From Dryocosmus kuriphilus (taxonomy: Eukaryota > Arthropoda > Insecta > Hymenoptera > Cynipidae): DNA of 64,000 bases. Made by a program: the position numbers and the translations under genes. The stretch spans positions 80,170,627 through 80,234,626 of the forward strand of contig CM076193.1 of assembly GCA_038277395.1 (NCBI GenBank), given 5' to 3'. Shown piece after piece: positions 19,056 to 29,196 of this stretch (within the stretch, counting starts at the first letter, position 1; each line of letters starts with the position of its first letter). The notes under the pieces were generated by a model. The model worked only from the letters and a program-made list of their open reading frames with translations. It did no database searches and had not been told where the DNA came from.

Positions 19056-21729
19056 CAGGGTGTTTTTTTTAACTTGACAATTTGAAATATCTCAAAAAAT
19101 ACGCATCCTACGAAAAAAATGTTTTCAATAAAAACTTTTTATTTTCGAGGGGGAAAAAGCGGTTTTGCAAAAATTTACCCCACCCCACCCCCTAAGGGGG
19201 CAGGGGTGGGGGTAACTTCGTAATTTCAAATGGGAACCCTAATTTTTTATCACAGATTCAGATTCTCCTTTATGAAATACGTAAGTTTTATTCGAAAAAT
19301 TTTTTTCGATTCGCGATAGATGACGCTGAAATTGCGAAAAATGAAATTGCTTTTTTGAACTTGACAAATCGAAATATCTCAAAAAATACGCATCCTACGA
19401 AAAAAATGTTTTTAATAAAAACTTTTTATTTTCGAGGGGGAAAAGCGGTTTTGCAAAAATTTACCCCACCCCACCTCCTAAGGGGGCAGGGGTGGGGGTA
19501 ACTTCGTAATTTCAAATGGGAACCCCAATTTTTTATCACAGATTCGGATTCTCCTTTATGAAATACGTAAGTTTCGTTTGAAATTTTTTTTTCGATTCGC
19601 GATAGATGGCGCTGCAATTGCAAAAAATGTAATTGTTGAGTGTTTCAAGGATAACGCTTCCAAACAAAAAGTAAATGAGACGTGTTGAATGTGAGGAAGA
19701 TCATTCAATTGTAATAAATTCAATTTTGGACATTACTTTCGGGGTGCTTGATTTCAGTCAGTCCCCTCGCCTCTCACCATCGGTGTGCTTGATTTCATTG
19801 AGTCCCCTCGCCTCTCACCATCGGGGTGCTTGATTTCAGTGAGTCCCCTCGCCTCTCACCATCTGAATTCTGGATTTCGATTTACATTTTACAATAAGTG
19901 CTCAAAATGGTGTCCTCCCACTTCGATGCACTTGCTAATACGAGCTTCGAAAGATTCCACATAACTGCGAAGTGTGTCTGGTATTATTTGTGCACAAGCA
20001 GACCTGATTCGCTCGAGCATGTTATCACGAGTTGTGGGCACTTCTTGATATACGTTACTCTTTAGATAACCCCACAAATAGAAATCCGGCGCCGTAAGGT
20101 CTGGCGATCTGGCTGGCCAATTTACCGGACCTCCTCTACCGATCCATCGACCATTGAATTCGCGATTGAGTACTTCCCGCGCGATTGCCGAATAATGTGC
20201 TGGGCAACCGTCATTTTGAAACCACATGTTTTGTCGCACTTCCAAGCTTAGGTCTTCAAACAATGTTGGAAGTTCATTTTCTAAAAAGTTACGATGTTTT
20301 TCACCGTTCAAATTGCCATCAATAAAAAACGGGCCGATAAGTTGATCTCCAATTATTCCACACCAAACATTCACTAACCATGGACGCTGATGCTCAAATT
20401 CACGCAACCAGTGTGGGTTTTCTCTACTCCAATAATGCATGTTGTGTCGATTAACGTTACCATGGTTTGCGAAAGAAGACTCGTCTGAGAACATTACTCG
20501 AAAAAAGAAGTTGGGGTTTCCTTGTATCTGCTGGAGCGCCCATTGACAAACTGTTACGCGGTTCTGAAAATCATTGCCATGAAGTTCTTGATGCAGTGAA
20601 ATATGATAAGGATGATATTTATTACGTTTTAATATCCTACAAGCACTGGATAGAGACATTCCGGAATCGCGGCTTAGTTGTCGCGTACTAACATGAGGGT
20701 CATGAGTGACTGCAGCTAAAATCGCGATTTCTTTATGAACTCCAGTAACCCTTAATTGACGGTTCCTTTTTTTCGATTGTACACTTCTGTCAGCCATGAA
20801 CTTTCTGACAACCCGGTAAAAGGACGATTGTGAAGGAACACTTTCTGGAAAACGATGAGCATAAAGCGTGATAGCATCATTGATATTCCTGCCACTTTCT
20901 CCATAAATGAGAATCATTTCAATTTTCTGTTGTTGAGATAGAATTTCCATTGTAAAAGTCTTTAATTCAAGTAATGAGGGAATACAACGACACCTAAACC
21001 AACCCAAACGAACGTGACCAACAATAATAATCCAAACGAAAGCAACTAACTACGATCAACTCAAATGAACGCAATCAACACACCCAAATCAAATGAACAC
21101 AATCAACTCTCCTAACGAATGAACGTTAATCACGGACAGACGCGGTTAGCGCTCGATTGTGTGACCGACTGACTCAATGATATGTAATGTCTACATCCAA
21201 AATCGACTATCGACAACCAACTGCTTTCGGGAAAGTTTTTCTGCAGTTTTAGCACTTTTACTGTCCCTTGGCCGAAAGTTCAAGCACCCCGATGGTGAGA
21301 GGCGAGGGGACTCACTGAAATCAAGAACCCCGAAAGTAATGTCCAAAATTGAATTTATTACAATTGAATGATCTTCCTCACATTCAACACGTCTCATTTA
21401 CTTTTTGTTTGGAAGCGTTATCCTTGAAACACTCAACAATTACATTTTTTGCAATTGCAGCGCCATCTATCGCGAATCGAAAAAAAAATTTCAAACGAAA
21501 CATACGTATTTCATAAAGGAGAATCCGAATCTGTGATAAAAAATTGGGGTTCCCATTTGAAATTACAAAGTTACCCCCACCCTTGTCCCCTTAGGAGGTG
21601 GGATGGGGTAAATTTTTGCAAAATAGCTTTTCCCACTCGAAAATAAAAAGTTTTTATTAAGAACATTTTTTTTCCTAGGATGCGTATTTTTTGAGATATT
21701 TCGATTTGTCAAGTTAAAAAAAACACCCT
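19056..21729 (-). mobile_element. DD41D Tc1/mariner element, copy 2 (potentially active)
   Basis: It starts CAGGGTGTTTTTTTTAACTT immediately after a short (TA)n spacer and ends in ACACCCT before TATATA. The final G of the right terminal repeat has mutated. Only two ~288-bp subterminal units (about 19056-19640) precede the 41-bp repeats and a fully open transposase. Same orientation and very high similarity to copy 1 suggest recent mobility of one family. The altered terminal base on the right may reduce mobility. Confidence 0.9.
19889..20950 (-). CDS. DD41D Tc1/mariner transposase, intact ORF (353 aa)
   Basis: The enzyme cuts and pastes the element at TA sites. The frame extends upstream to 21007 without a stop, but the first ATG is at 20950 (MEILSQQQKIEMILIYGESG), chosen as start. 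N-terminal helix-turn-helix segments occupy about residues 1-110 (GRNINDAITLYAHRF; HVSTRQLSRDSGMS). The catalytic triad is the aspartate in MFSDESSF, that in FQNDGCPAH and that in DLTAPDFYLWG. There are 41 residues between the second and third, hence DD41D, as in rosa-like mariners. The length is normal for the superfamily. No stop or frameshift is visible. The C-terminus ends ISKCIEVGGHHFEHLL. The copy-1 pseudogene is its near twin. Confidence 0.92.
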   Translation of the reverse strand: MEILSQQQKIEMILIYGESGRNINDAITLYAHRFPESVPSQSSFYRVVRKFMADRSVQSKKRNRQLRVTGVHKEIAILAAVTHDPHVSTRQLSRDSGMSLSSACRILKRNKYHPYHISLHQELHGNDFQNRVTVCQWALQQIQGNPNFFFRVMFSDESSFANHGNVNRHNMHYWSRENPHWLREFEHQRPWLVNVWCGIIGDQLIGPFFIDGNLNGEKHRNFLENELPTLFEDLSLEVRQNMWFQNDGCPAHYSAIAREVLNREFNGRWIGRGGPVNWPARSPDLTAPDFYLWGYLKSNVYQEVPTTRDNMLERIRSACAQIIPDTLRSYVESFEARISKCIEVGGHHFEHLL

Positions 21730-21749
21730 ATATATATATATATATATAT

Positions 21750-23111
21750 TATAATGTATTATAATTTTATATTGTTAATAACAATTTTTATGATAATAAT
21801 ATTAATTTTTGTTATTAATTTATTAAAATTATTATAAATAATATTTTTATTCAAATGAATTTAAATAAATTTTTAATTCTAAGAATACTTTCCTGTATTT
21901 TTACTTTGTTGCGACTTATTTAGCTTAATATTTAATAATTTTATTTCAATTATTAAATTTTATATAAATAAATTGACGGTCAATTTGTACACATTTTAAT
22001 ATTCTTTTGTATGACTCATGAAATAATTGTATGTATATAAAAATTTTAAAACCAATTTTCTTTTATGACATGTGTTTTTTTTCTAATTTTAAATAGTCAA
22101 ACTGTCTAGCAACATGATAAAATCTTGAGAGATTTTCTGTATCGCTCAGGTCTCGTGATTCTATACTGACCTTTTACAGACTGACTTGACAACGATATAA
22201 TCACAGTAAAATTAGATAGTGCCAAGATCGCACCAGGCTAGCATTTCGTGAATAGTCAGGCGTGATAAAAACTGTACAGGCATTAGCATGATTCAAGACT
22301 GCCATGCTATATTGCTATGAGATATTTTTTATGACAGAAGTTTTAAACGTTCAAGTGAACCAAATAGATACTTTTCCTAATTCTATTTTCTCCAGAAATA
22401 TTGACCCAACTAAAAATAAAAAAACACGTTGCAAGTTTCCTGCATACAGAATTATTTTCAATGTAAATGAATCAATATTTTAACATATACTTCTTCTAGT
22501 TGAAAATGCAATCAATACAAAAATTCGTTCATTTTGAACGTCAGAATTTCAACCACATGATATTTTCATTCTCCCCTGTTCTTTCTTTCTCACAAATGGT
22601 GATACATTCTAGTGGTTAGTATATAAGAACAATTCAAATCTGTATTCCCAGCGTCGTGCGCGTGATTCGTCTAATTATAGTGTTATAGTTTTATATGTGT
22701 ATTATTTACAGCAATAGGTTTATATTTATGTATGCGTAATATAGTTTAGCTTTGTAAATACTATGTATGTATGTATGTATGTATGTTATTTATGTATGTA
22801 TTTGTAAAACTTATACATACATTAATAATAACGAGATTATTTTTTTTATTCTCTCCAAGCCGTGCGGTATTGAGTACCGCATGGCTTCGTAAATTCTCAA
22901 GTCCACGAGCCTAAAATTTCTTACGTTTTTAGGACGCTCTCATGAGCAGTGCGGTACTCTGTACGGAGAGACTTGGTAAACAGGGTAAACAGTGCAGTCT
23001 ATGCAAAATACTTTCTCCTCTACTTTTAGGAAAATATACCCATCATTTATTATAAATCCCTACGCAGCTCGTTAGATTTTCGTGTAATTCCTTTTACAGT
23101 GCTGCATGTGA
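21750..23111. other. AT-rich non-coding sequence with small repeats
   Basis: Bases 21750-22000 are extremely AT-rich. A (TATG)n microsatellite lies at about 22762-22787. A GCGGTA-TTGAG-TACCGC hairpin is at about 22864-22880 and a related CAGTGCGGTACTCTGTAC at about 22948. A TATATAAG at about 22621 precedes a GC-richer stretch and could be a core promoter, but no ORF follows. Nothing coding was recognised. Confidence 0.4.
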
Positions 23112-23194
23112 AAATTTACCGAAACGCCACTGTATCCAAATTGTAACACAACTTTCGGTAACGATTACCGAGCAAAATTTCTCCGCGTATATAT
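23112..23194 (-). repeat. Right arm of the 85-bp inverted repeat pair
   Basis: Reverse complement of 14221-14305, with GAAACGCCACTGTATCCAAAT and ACTTTCGGTAACGATTACCG as landmarks. Confidence 0.5.
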
Positions 23195-23994
23195 TACCTT
23201 TAGTTCTGAAGTTCACCACCTCACGCACTGTCATTTATTCTGCATTTGAGAACTGCACGCAGTGAATATATATGCCTCGAAAATTGAACATTTCGTGCAT
23301 GTGTTATAAAAGAACATTAAACATTATCATTTTAAGGGTTTTTGTTTGTTTTAAACGCCATAAACCAATTTTAAATTCATTCTAGAAAAAATAATTCTAA
23401 ATTTAGTAAACATAAATAATGCTACTAAAATTGTGTTATTCTAAAAGTGAATTTATAGGCATCTTTTAAGCAATTAACCCGAATCTGACCAAGATTTTTT
23501 TTCTCCAAACCCGATGATTTTTGTGAATGTTTTTCATTACAATTTATGTAACCTATACATAAAATCTGTCGCAGATACATCGCCCGACTTGTGAGATATA
23601 GCCCGTGACAAACATGGCACGCTGGGCGGGAGCGGGGTCATTTTGCCACTTTTTAGATCTTATACTTCTATTCATCTGCGTTGCCGGTCTAAGAATTCAA
23701 ATAGTCTTCGGCATCGTGATTATGTGTTATTGTGCCGTTATAAAGATTACCTATAAGGATTATGAACGGAAAATCATCAGGTGAGTCAATACATTCATTT
23801 AATGTTGATCAAATATGTATTTTACAAAACGCACATTCGGCTTGGTGCGCTTAAACGAAAGTTCTGAAAATCTCGTTAAAAATTGCATCTTAAAGAATTA
23901 GAACACAGATAGATCAGTGATATTATACCGTGCGACGTGCATGTTATATTAAAGGAATATACTTCCATTTATGTTAGGTAAGTAACTACGGTTT

Positions 23995-25112
23995 CCCTCC
24001 CTGGGGATCACATGACCTTGCAGTTGGTGGGAGGGTTTAGGGGTCTAATCGGAAGAGCGACCTAGAGTAGGTGAACCAGAGGGACTGTATCGCGAGATGC
24101 GGCTGCTCTGGGTAACTGGAGGGTCTCTGGTCTGCGGGACTCTGACCAAGAAGCGATCCTTCAAGGGGGTAATGGCAAAGCCTCCTGGAATATCGAGGGC
24201 GCGTGTCCTCATGCTCCCCAGCTAAGATGTGATCGCCGTGTCGAAAGCTGAATGACACCAGGGTTATCAAATCCTTGAATGCTCCGGTTTGCCCCCCCCC
24301 CCCCAATTGAGACGGGTATGGCGGAGTTTAAAGGAGGTGTCAAAATGGAGACTTAGGGATACCAAGTCGAATCCCTCAGAATTCAGACCCTCTCCCTGTA
24401 AGCGGGTCTCTGCAGGGAGCAGTCCTTTAAATCCCCAGCTTCTCACATGGTGGCCAATATGTCGAATACAGAAAAAACAAGTAACAAAAATAAGGGCTCC
24501 TCTCAGGAGACTTTATTTATTTAGTTAGATAACCTATCGCAAAAAGGGGACGGCTCCAAAGGAGTCGGCTCCCAAGTAGCGAAGGAAAGAATTACCGGGC
24601 AGCCAGGGCTTCTCACAAGGGTTCTTGGAACAGCGGACTTCATCGGGAGCAACTACTCTTGCCCGTCATGCGGGTAAGAGGGAAAAGAGCTCCAAGGACA
24701 CTCCCTTGAACAGGGAGACAGAAGGTCCTAAGGCTATGAAACCACAGGGTCTGACTTTTATACACGCACAGGATGGGACTTAGTCCCACAACAGAGTGCA
24801 GGAAATGCGGTAGAGATGACGAGACGTCTCTACACGGTCTATGTCAATGTCCAGCACTAGCTGGACTCGGGAAAGAAGTCCTCGGGGATCATTTCATGGA
24901 ACCTGGGGGCATTTCGACGCTAAATGCGGGCGACATTCTGGGCTTCATTAAGAGCTCTGGGATGGGGAAAAGAGGCACAATGGACTTACAGTCTGAGCGC
25001 CGAGGAAGGAGGTGGTTTTAGTGGGTAGGTGCCGTTTAGAGCGAATCCCACACTCAGTCCGTCAAAAGGATTTCCACCTCCTCCTCCACCAAACAAAAAA
25101 AAAAAAAAAAAA
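23995..25112 (+). mobile_element. Internally deleted non-LTR retroposon (LINE-derived, SIDE-like)
   Basis: It is flanked by an 11-bp target duplication AACTACGGTTT (23984-23994 and 25113-25123), with a poly(A) tail of about 19 A before the right duplication. Element B shows the uninterrupted site. The 1118-bp insert has a GC-rich 5' untranslated region with an inserted C-run (24286-24303), an ORF1-like start at 24459 (MSNTEKTSNKNKGSSQETLF), and the extreme C-terminus of an RT/RNase H ORF. Most of ORF1 and ORF2 is missing although both ends are present, so it is an internally deleted non-autonomous derivative and not an ordinary 5' truncation. Confidence 0.8.
24773..25021 (+). pseudogene. Non-LTR retrotransposon ORF2 C-terminal zinc-finger fragment
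   Basis: TTECRKCGRDDETSLHGLCQ followed by CPALAGLGKEVLGDH resembles the cysteine-histidine motif (C-x2-C ... H ... C) after the RT/RNase H domains of R1/LOA/Jockey-related LINEs. The 69 residues upstream that would include RT are absent. It retains the 3' end used for recognition by a parental element's RT (inference). Confidence 0.6.
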
Positions 25113-25129
25113 AACTACGGTTTCTTGAT

Positions 25130-26830
25130 GTGGTAGTCCATGAAGCATAAAATGCATAGTCCAACATTACACTTTATGTACTCAGTCCTGGCTCTTGTTC
25201 TGTAGACATCTCCTTGACAGTGCCGCCGCTTTTCATTAGCGATGAAGATGGGAAAGTGACCAATCTGGTCAAAACGGATTTCTAGTCTGGAATATGGACG
25301 TAACTGAGATGGCCTCCTGTCAAATTTGGGAGGGTCTTGTACTTTTTGAAGTAAGTCTTAACAATTGACTCTTTTGAAATCGAACTTAGAAATTACGTCC
25401 CCAGATTTTCTCTTCGAGATCCAGGCATTATGCACCATGGCATCCAATAGCAATGTGAAAAGACTAGACCACCACTTTTATCCTCAGAAACCTTTCCTCG
25501 GAGTGGAATATTCTGATCTATTTTTATCAGTACGCCCATGTATTTATTATACTATCCTACGAGCTTTGGGCATTTGACTTGAATTTTCTTCTTTTCCTCT
25601 TGAGAGTAGCGTGTAACCTGGAATGTAGGATTGATTCCATGGCAGTTGAAGCCATCTTAACGGCGGAGTTGTCTATCCATCGGACAACTAGGACACCTGT
25701 TACCGTGTCCCTTTTAGAGTCATAGGAGCCTCTTCTCTGCTTTCCTAGGCCCTTCTTGGCGAGTAGCTCACAGTTTTGTGTCAACCTGTTGTCCCTGATA
25801 GTTCCAGTACCTCCATAATTCCTCTCTTTTAGAAGATATAAAGGGTTTATCCCAGTAAAGAGACTGTCAAAGTAAAGGTCAAAAGGTATAATCAACCTTA
25901 CCTGTGGAATATACTTTGAAATCATCAAGGTATCTATTCTGGGTGTTCAAAGACCATATCTTGTATCCGAAACGTGTGGGTTTTCCACGGATGAACTGCT
26001 TTCAGCCGTGACGGCCATAGTAAGCTACAATTGACTCATCATAATCAAGATTTTGCTTAAAAATGAAGTACTTCTAAAAAACGGTCTTTCACAAGGTTTG
26101 CTAGGGTCCGTAACTTCCAATATTCTTCCTGCGAATCAACGTGGGTGTTATCCGCACAGTGAATGTACTGCAATATTTCTAGGAATCTGTTGCGACGCAT
26201 GGCACCTACGACCATCTGGTTATAAACATCCTTACCGTTTTCCCAGTAAAATCTTCTAGAGGGAACTTTGCTGCTATCAGAGAGCAGTAATATAGCAATG
26301 AATACTTTCAGTTCCTCTTTCGTGACATTAGGAGGGTAAAAATTCAAGAATCTAGCATATCTTTCAGTTTTCACCATGATGCAGGCATATCTTCCTTTTT
26401 CTATGTGCTTGGCTCCGATGAAGATGCTGCGCGGGAGCCACTTCGACCTCTGGTGTTTTCCCTGGAACCTCCATGACCACAGCTTCTTGAACCGCGCGAG
26501 CCACTACAGCACCTGCTCCTTCCACACGAACTCTTCCGCGTTCAGCGCTGCGACGACCACGTTTGGCTAGCACTTCGCGTTCTTCATCATCGCTGGATTA
26601 TAATTCACTAACATTAGAGGACTCCAAGGAAGAAGCAGAACTTTCTTGGGGTCAGCCTGTCGAAGTAATACAACTTTCGCATGAGCCCGAAGCTGCCTAC
26701 TGCTCAGATTGTCAACGATACCACCACCGTCTGTTCCCCTGAATCGGCGTCGGAATGCATTGGTCGATCAGGTGGTTCCACGTAGAAGGCATCCACGTTC
26801 ACCTCATCATCATCGAGCATGCTTATTGCT
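25130..26830 (-). pseudogene. piggyBac transposase, degenerate (element A)
   Basis: Minus-strand fragments are N-terminal 26573-26364 (with RKRKICLHHGEN), 26377-26057 (VKTERYARFLNFYPPNVTKE and KVPSRRFYWENGKDVYNQM) and 25928-25557 (LYFDSLFTGINPLYLLKERN, then TGTIRDNRLTQNCELL). The cysteine-rich C-terminal domain lies at about 25230-25130 and its stop codon is inside the retroposon target duplication. Multiple stops and frame changes are present. Element B has the same order in a longer open frame. Confidence 0.8.
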
Positions 26831-27010
26831 TTATGAAACATGATATCCCTACAACACAATCAATAGAGGGGCTAAGTACACCAGGTCTGTTTGTATCATT
26901 AAAGTAAAAACAAAGATCTGTATGGACAAGTGAACTCGTGTAACTTTTTTGTATTCGAACGTTTGTACATATCACGTAAAGCTCGCATAAAATTACTGAC
27001 TGATCTACCA

Positions 27011-27180
27011 CCAATATTCTGTCTCTTTTGGCCTTTGATCCAAAAAAATAATATATCAATATACATATATAAAACCTTCCACGTTTATGAAACTAAATTA
27101 ACGTAACCTCCAAGCTCTGCTGGTGTGCAAAGTTTCTTACCTCTAAAGTGCACATTCGAAACTTTACCCACCACTACGCT
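27011..27180. other. Non-coding spacer
   Basis: Short AT-rich sequence after piggyBac A; nothing recognised. Confidence 0.3.
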
Positions 27181-27345
27181 TACGGCGATTATGCAGCTTT
27201 TTTACTTTTACTTCCACTTTTTCGAAATTCAAGATAGGTTTTTTTAAAAATTGTTGTGACAATTAATATATAAAAAAAGACATTCGGCTTGAATTTTAAA
27301 ATAATGGAAGTGAATGTGAAAAAGTTACATAATCGCCCCCACTGT
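27181..27345. mobile_element. Small foldback MITE
   Basis: GGCGATTATGCAGCTTTTTT at the left is mirrored by AAAAAGTTACATAATCGCC at the right. The arms extend about 55 bp each through ACTTCCA and AAATTCAAG. Total size is about 165 bp with no coding capacity. No flanking duplication was identified. Confidence 0.55.
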
Positions 27346-28885
27346 GCAAAATAACTGTGACATGCAACAATATTATACTCGCACTGTCGACTGGAATATC
27401 TTTCGCAACATTTACAGGTATAGAAAGTCTAACTTTCGAGGCGGGTGTTGAAAAAAAAAAAAAAACTATTAGTGTAAAGGAACAATATAAAGTTCTAAAG
27501 TGTAATAAAATTATTTATTCTACTTAACACAGGGCAAAATTTTGCTCAACTTAATATTCTCAAATTTACCAGGGACGTTAATGAAACAGGTAGAAGTAAG
27601 AGAGAACATCCCTAATCGAGGCATACTTGAAACTATTAAATTTAGGTATGCAGGTACCATCTAGATAATAATTTTTTATATTTGTATTTTTCTAGTACTA
27701 TTTTCATTCATTTGAAGTGTTTTTTGTTTAATTATTCTGAAATATTTTTATGTTCTTTTATGCTAACAGCTTTTCTATCATATGATTTTACACTTTGTTC
27801 TATAACATCACATTCATGTCACTCTGTTTAAATGTGTCTTTTCGTTATTTGAGTGTTTGTCAATGAGTAATTTTTGTTATTTTAAGGTCATGTAAAAGAT
27901 GGGTCACGTGACCAAACCAGTTCTGAGATCGATATTTTTTGCCTCGTATTTAAATATAAAACTTAAAATAATGCGGAAAAAATTTGGAAAGATATTAATA
28001 AATGTAAAATAACAGTGTGTGGCTAAGCGTGAATTCGGGGAGCAATAAAAGTTTATTATAAAACTGAGAAATAGCAACGGATGCACTTTGCTCTAGGTAC
28101 ACTTTCCTACTCTGACGGTAAAGACTCATGGTATCTGCATTACCCAAATTACCCACGGCCAGCTGAAGTTCTCCACATGCTCCGATAGGCGGCCGGGCTT
28201 CAGATAGTCTTAGAACCTTAAAAGTTTGTTTGTTGCATTACAAGTGCAAATATTATTGTTCGTACTATTTGCGTACAACGTTTGTGACCAAAGTTTGTGT
28301 TTTTTCTTTCCAAGTTTCGTGGATAATATCCTCAAAAGTGCTCCGTTCCAAAATTGAGAATCGCCTGTAGTATCCTGCAATCAAGTTGGTTGGTAATCGG
28401 TATAACTCCAAATTTTTAATTAGAGAAAAAGCTTTTTCTACAATTCTAAGTATTTAGGATCAGAGGCACCTTTCTTAGTGCCTTGTATTTACTGCGACAA
28501 ATTTTCAACGCGATTTATTATTCCGTGCGGACGTGAGTTGGGAGAAAAGGAATACGGATAATACTTCCAGTCTTATTTTCCTCGAAAATTTTTTTCCACA
28601 ATTTCCAACGAAGTAAAGCAGAGGTACGTAGTTTATTGCCTTCTCTTTCATTTTCCAAACTTTCAGAGCGATACTTTATTTTGTTTGGACATGAGTTGGG
28701 AGAGAAAAAAATTCAGGACTAGCTTGGTCACGTGACCTACATTACACATGGCCTTAATTTAATATTTAATTTTTATTTTATAATTTTTCCAAATTTATAT
28801 AACTGCAAAAAGATCTGAAGACGGGAGTGTTTTTAATATCCCTAATTTTTAATTATCCAAATATTCAATAATAATTTGAGAATAT
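27346..28885. other. Largely non-coding; one CpG-rich open stretch on the minus strand
   Basis: Mostly AT-rich with an A-run at 27450. On the minus strand about 28235-28005 is open, reading EARPPIGACGELQLAVGNLG and onward to a stop near 28003. Its CpG-rich part (28140-28205) stands out from the background. It could be a second exon of the gene whose exon lies at 28886-29196, but I recognise no domain and the splice signals are weak. Confidence 0.25.
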
Positions 28886-29196
28886 CTACCTGACGCTGGG
28901 CCTGCTACTTGCAAATTCTCTGCCTCGCACTCGTTGATACCATTCAGAAAAACCAATTTCTGTTTTTTCATTATTCAACCAAATGCTCTTTACCTGCACC
29001 TCTTTAACAGGCAAACGCATATTAAAAAAAACATGAACTTTATCCGGTAAAATCGCAAAGTCCATTTGACAAGGAAGTCTTTCAACATGTGGAACAGCTT
29101 CGGATGTATAATTCCAATTTTGAGGATCCGCCCAAAAAAGCTGTCCTTCCCTTGACCATCTTCCAATTTTTGCTTCTTTCTTCGGTTTATGAACGA
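28886..29196 (-). CDS. Host-gene exon candidate, amnionless-like
   Basis: The minus strand is open from an AG acceptor-like site (…AACATAG, 29197) to a CAG|GTAGAT donor-like site at about 28890. It encodes GRWSREGQLFWADPQNWN, then VPHVERLPCQMDFAILPDK and EVQVKSIWLNNEKTEIGFSE. 'W.DP.NW' followed by 'P..ERLPC..D...LP' resembles the N-terminal extracellular region of amnionless, a single-pass membrane protein that pairs with cubilin for endocytosis, active in insect nephrocytes and gut. There is no ATG start and no flanking TE signature, which fits an internal exon. The identification is by eye only; it may be another extracellular protein. Signal-peptide and membrane-segment exons were not found. 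Confidence 0.4.

Larger units (their letters stand above)
23478..27010 (-). mobile_element. piggyBac-type element A, degenerate
   Basis: TTAA at 23474-23477 is followed by CCCGAATCTGACC, closely matching the left end of element B at 32231 (CCCGAATCCGCCC after TTAA). TTAA is the piggyBac target. Homology between A and B continues through the transposase and the right flank to about 27010. The right terminal repeat is not recognisable. A retroposon at 23995-25112 interrupts it at the transposase stop codon. Confidence 0.75.

Noticed and set aside
22864..22980. GCGGTA...TACCGC hairpin and related GCGGTACTC as a MITE or terminator
   Set aside because: Only one clean hairpin, no target duplication and no second copy in the window; noted but not called as an element.
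24037..24306. 89-codon minus-strand ORF
   Set aside because: Lies antisense to the retroposon 5' untranslated region and begins within a C-run.
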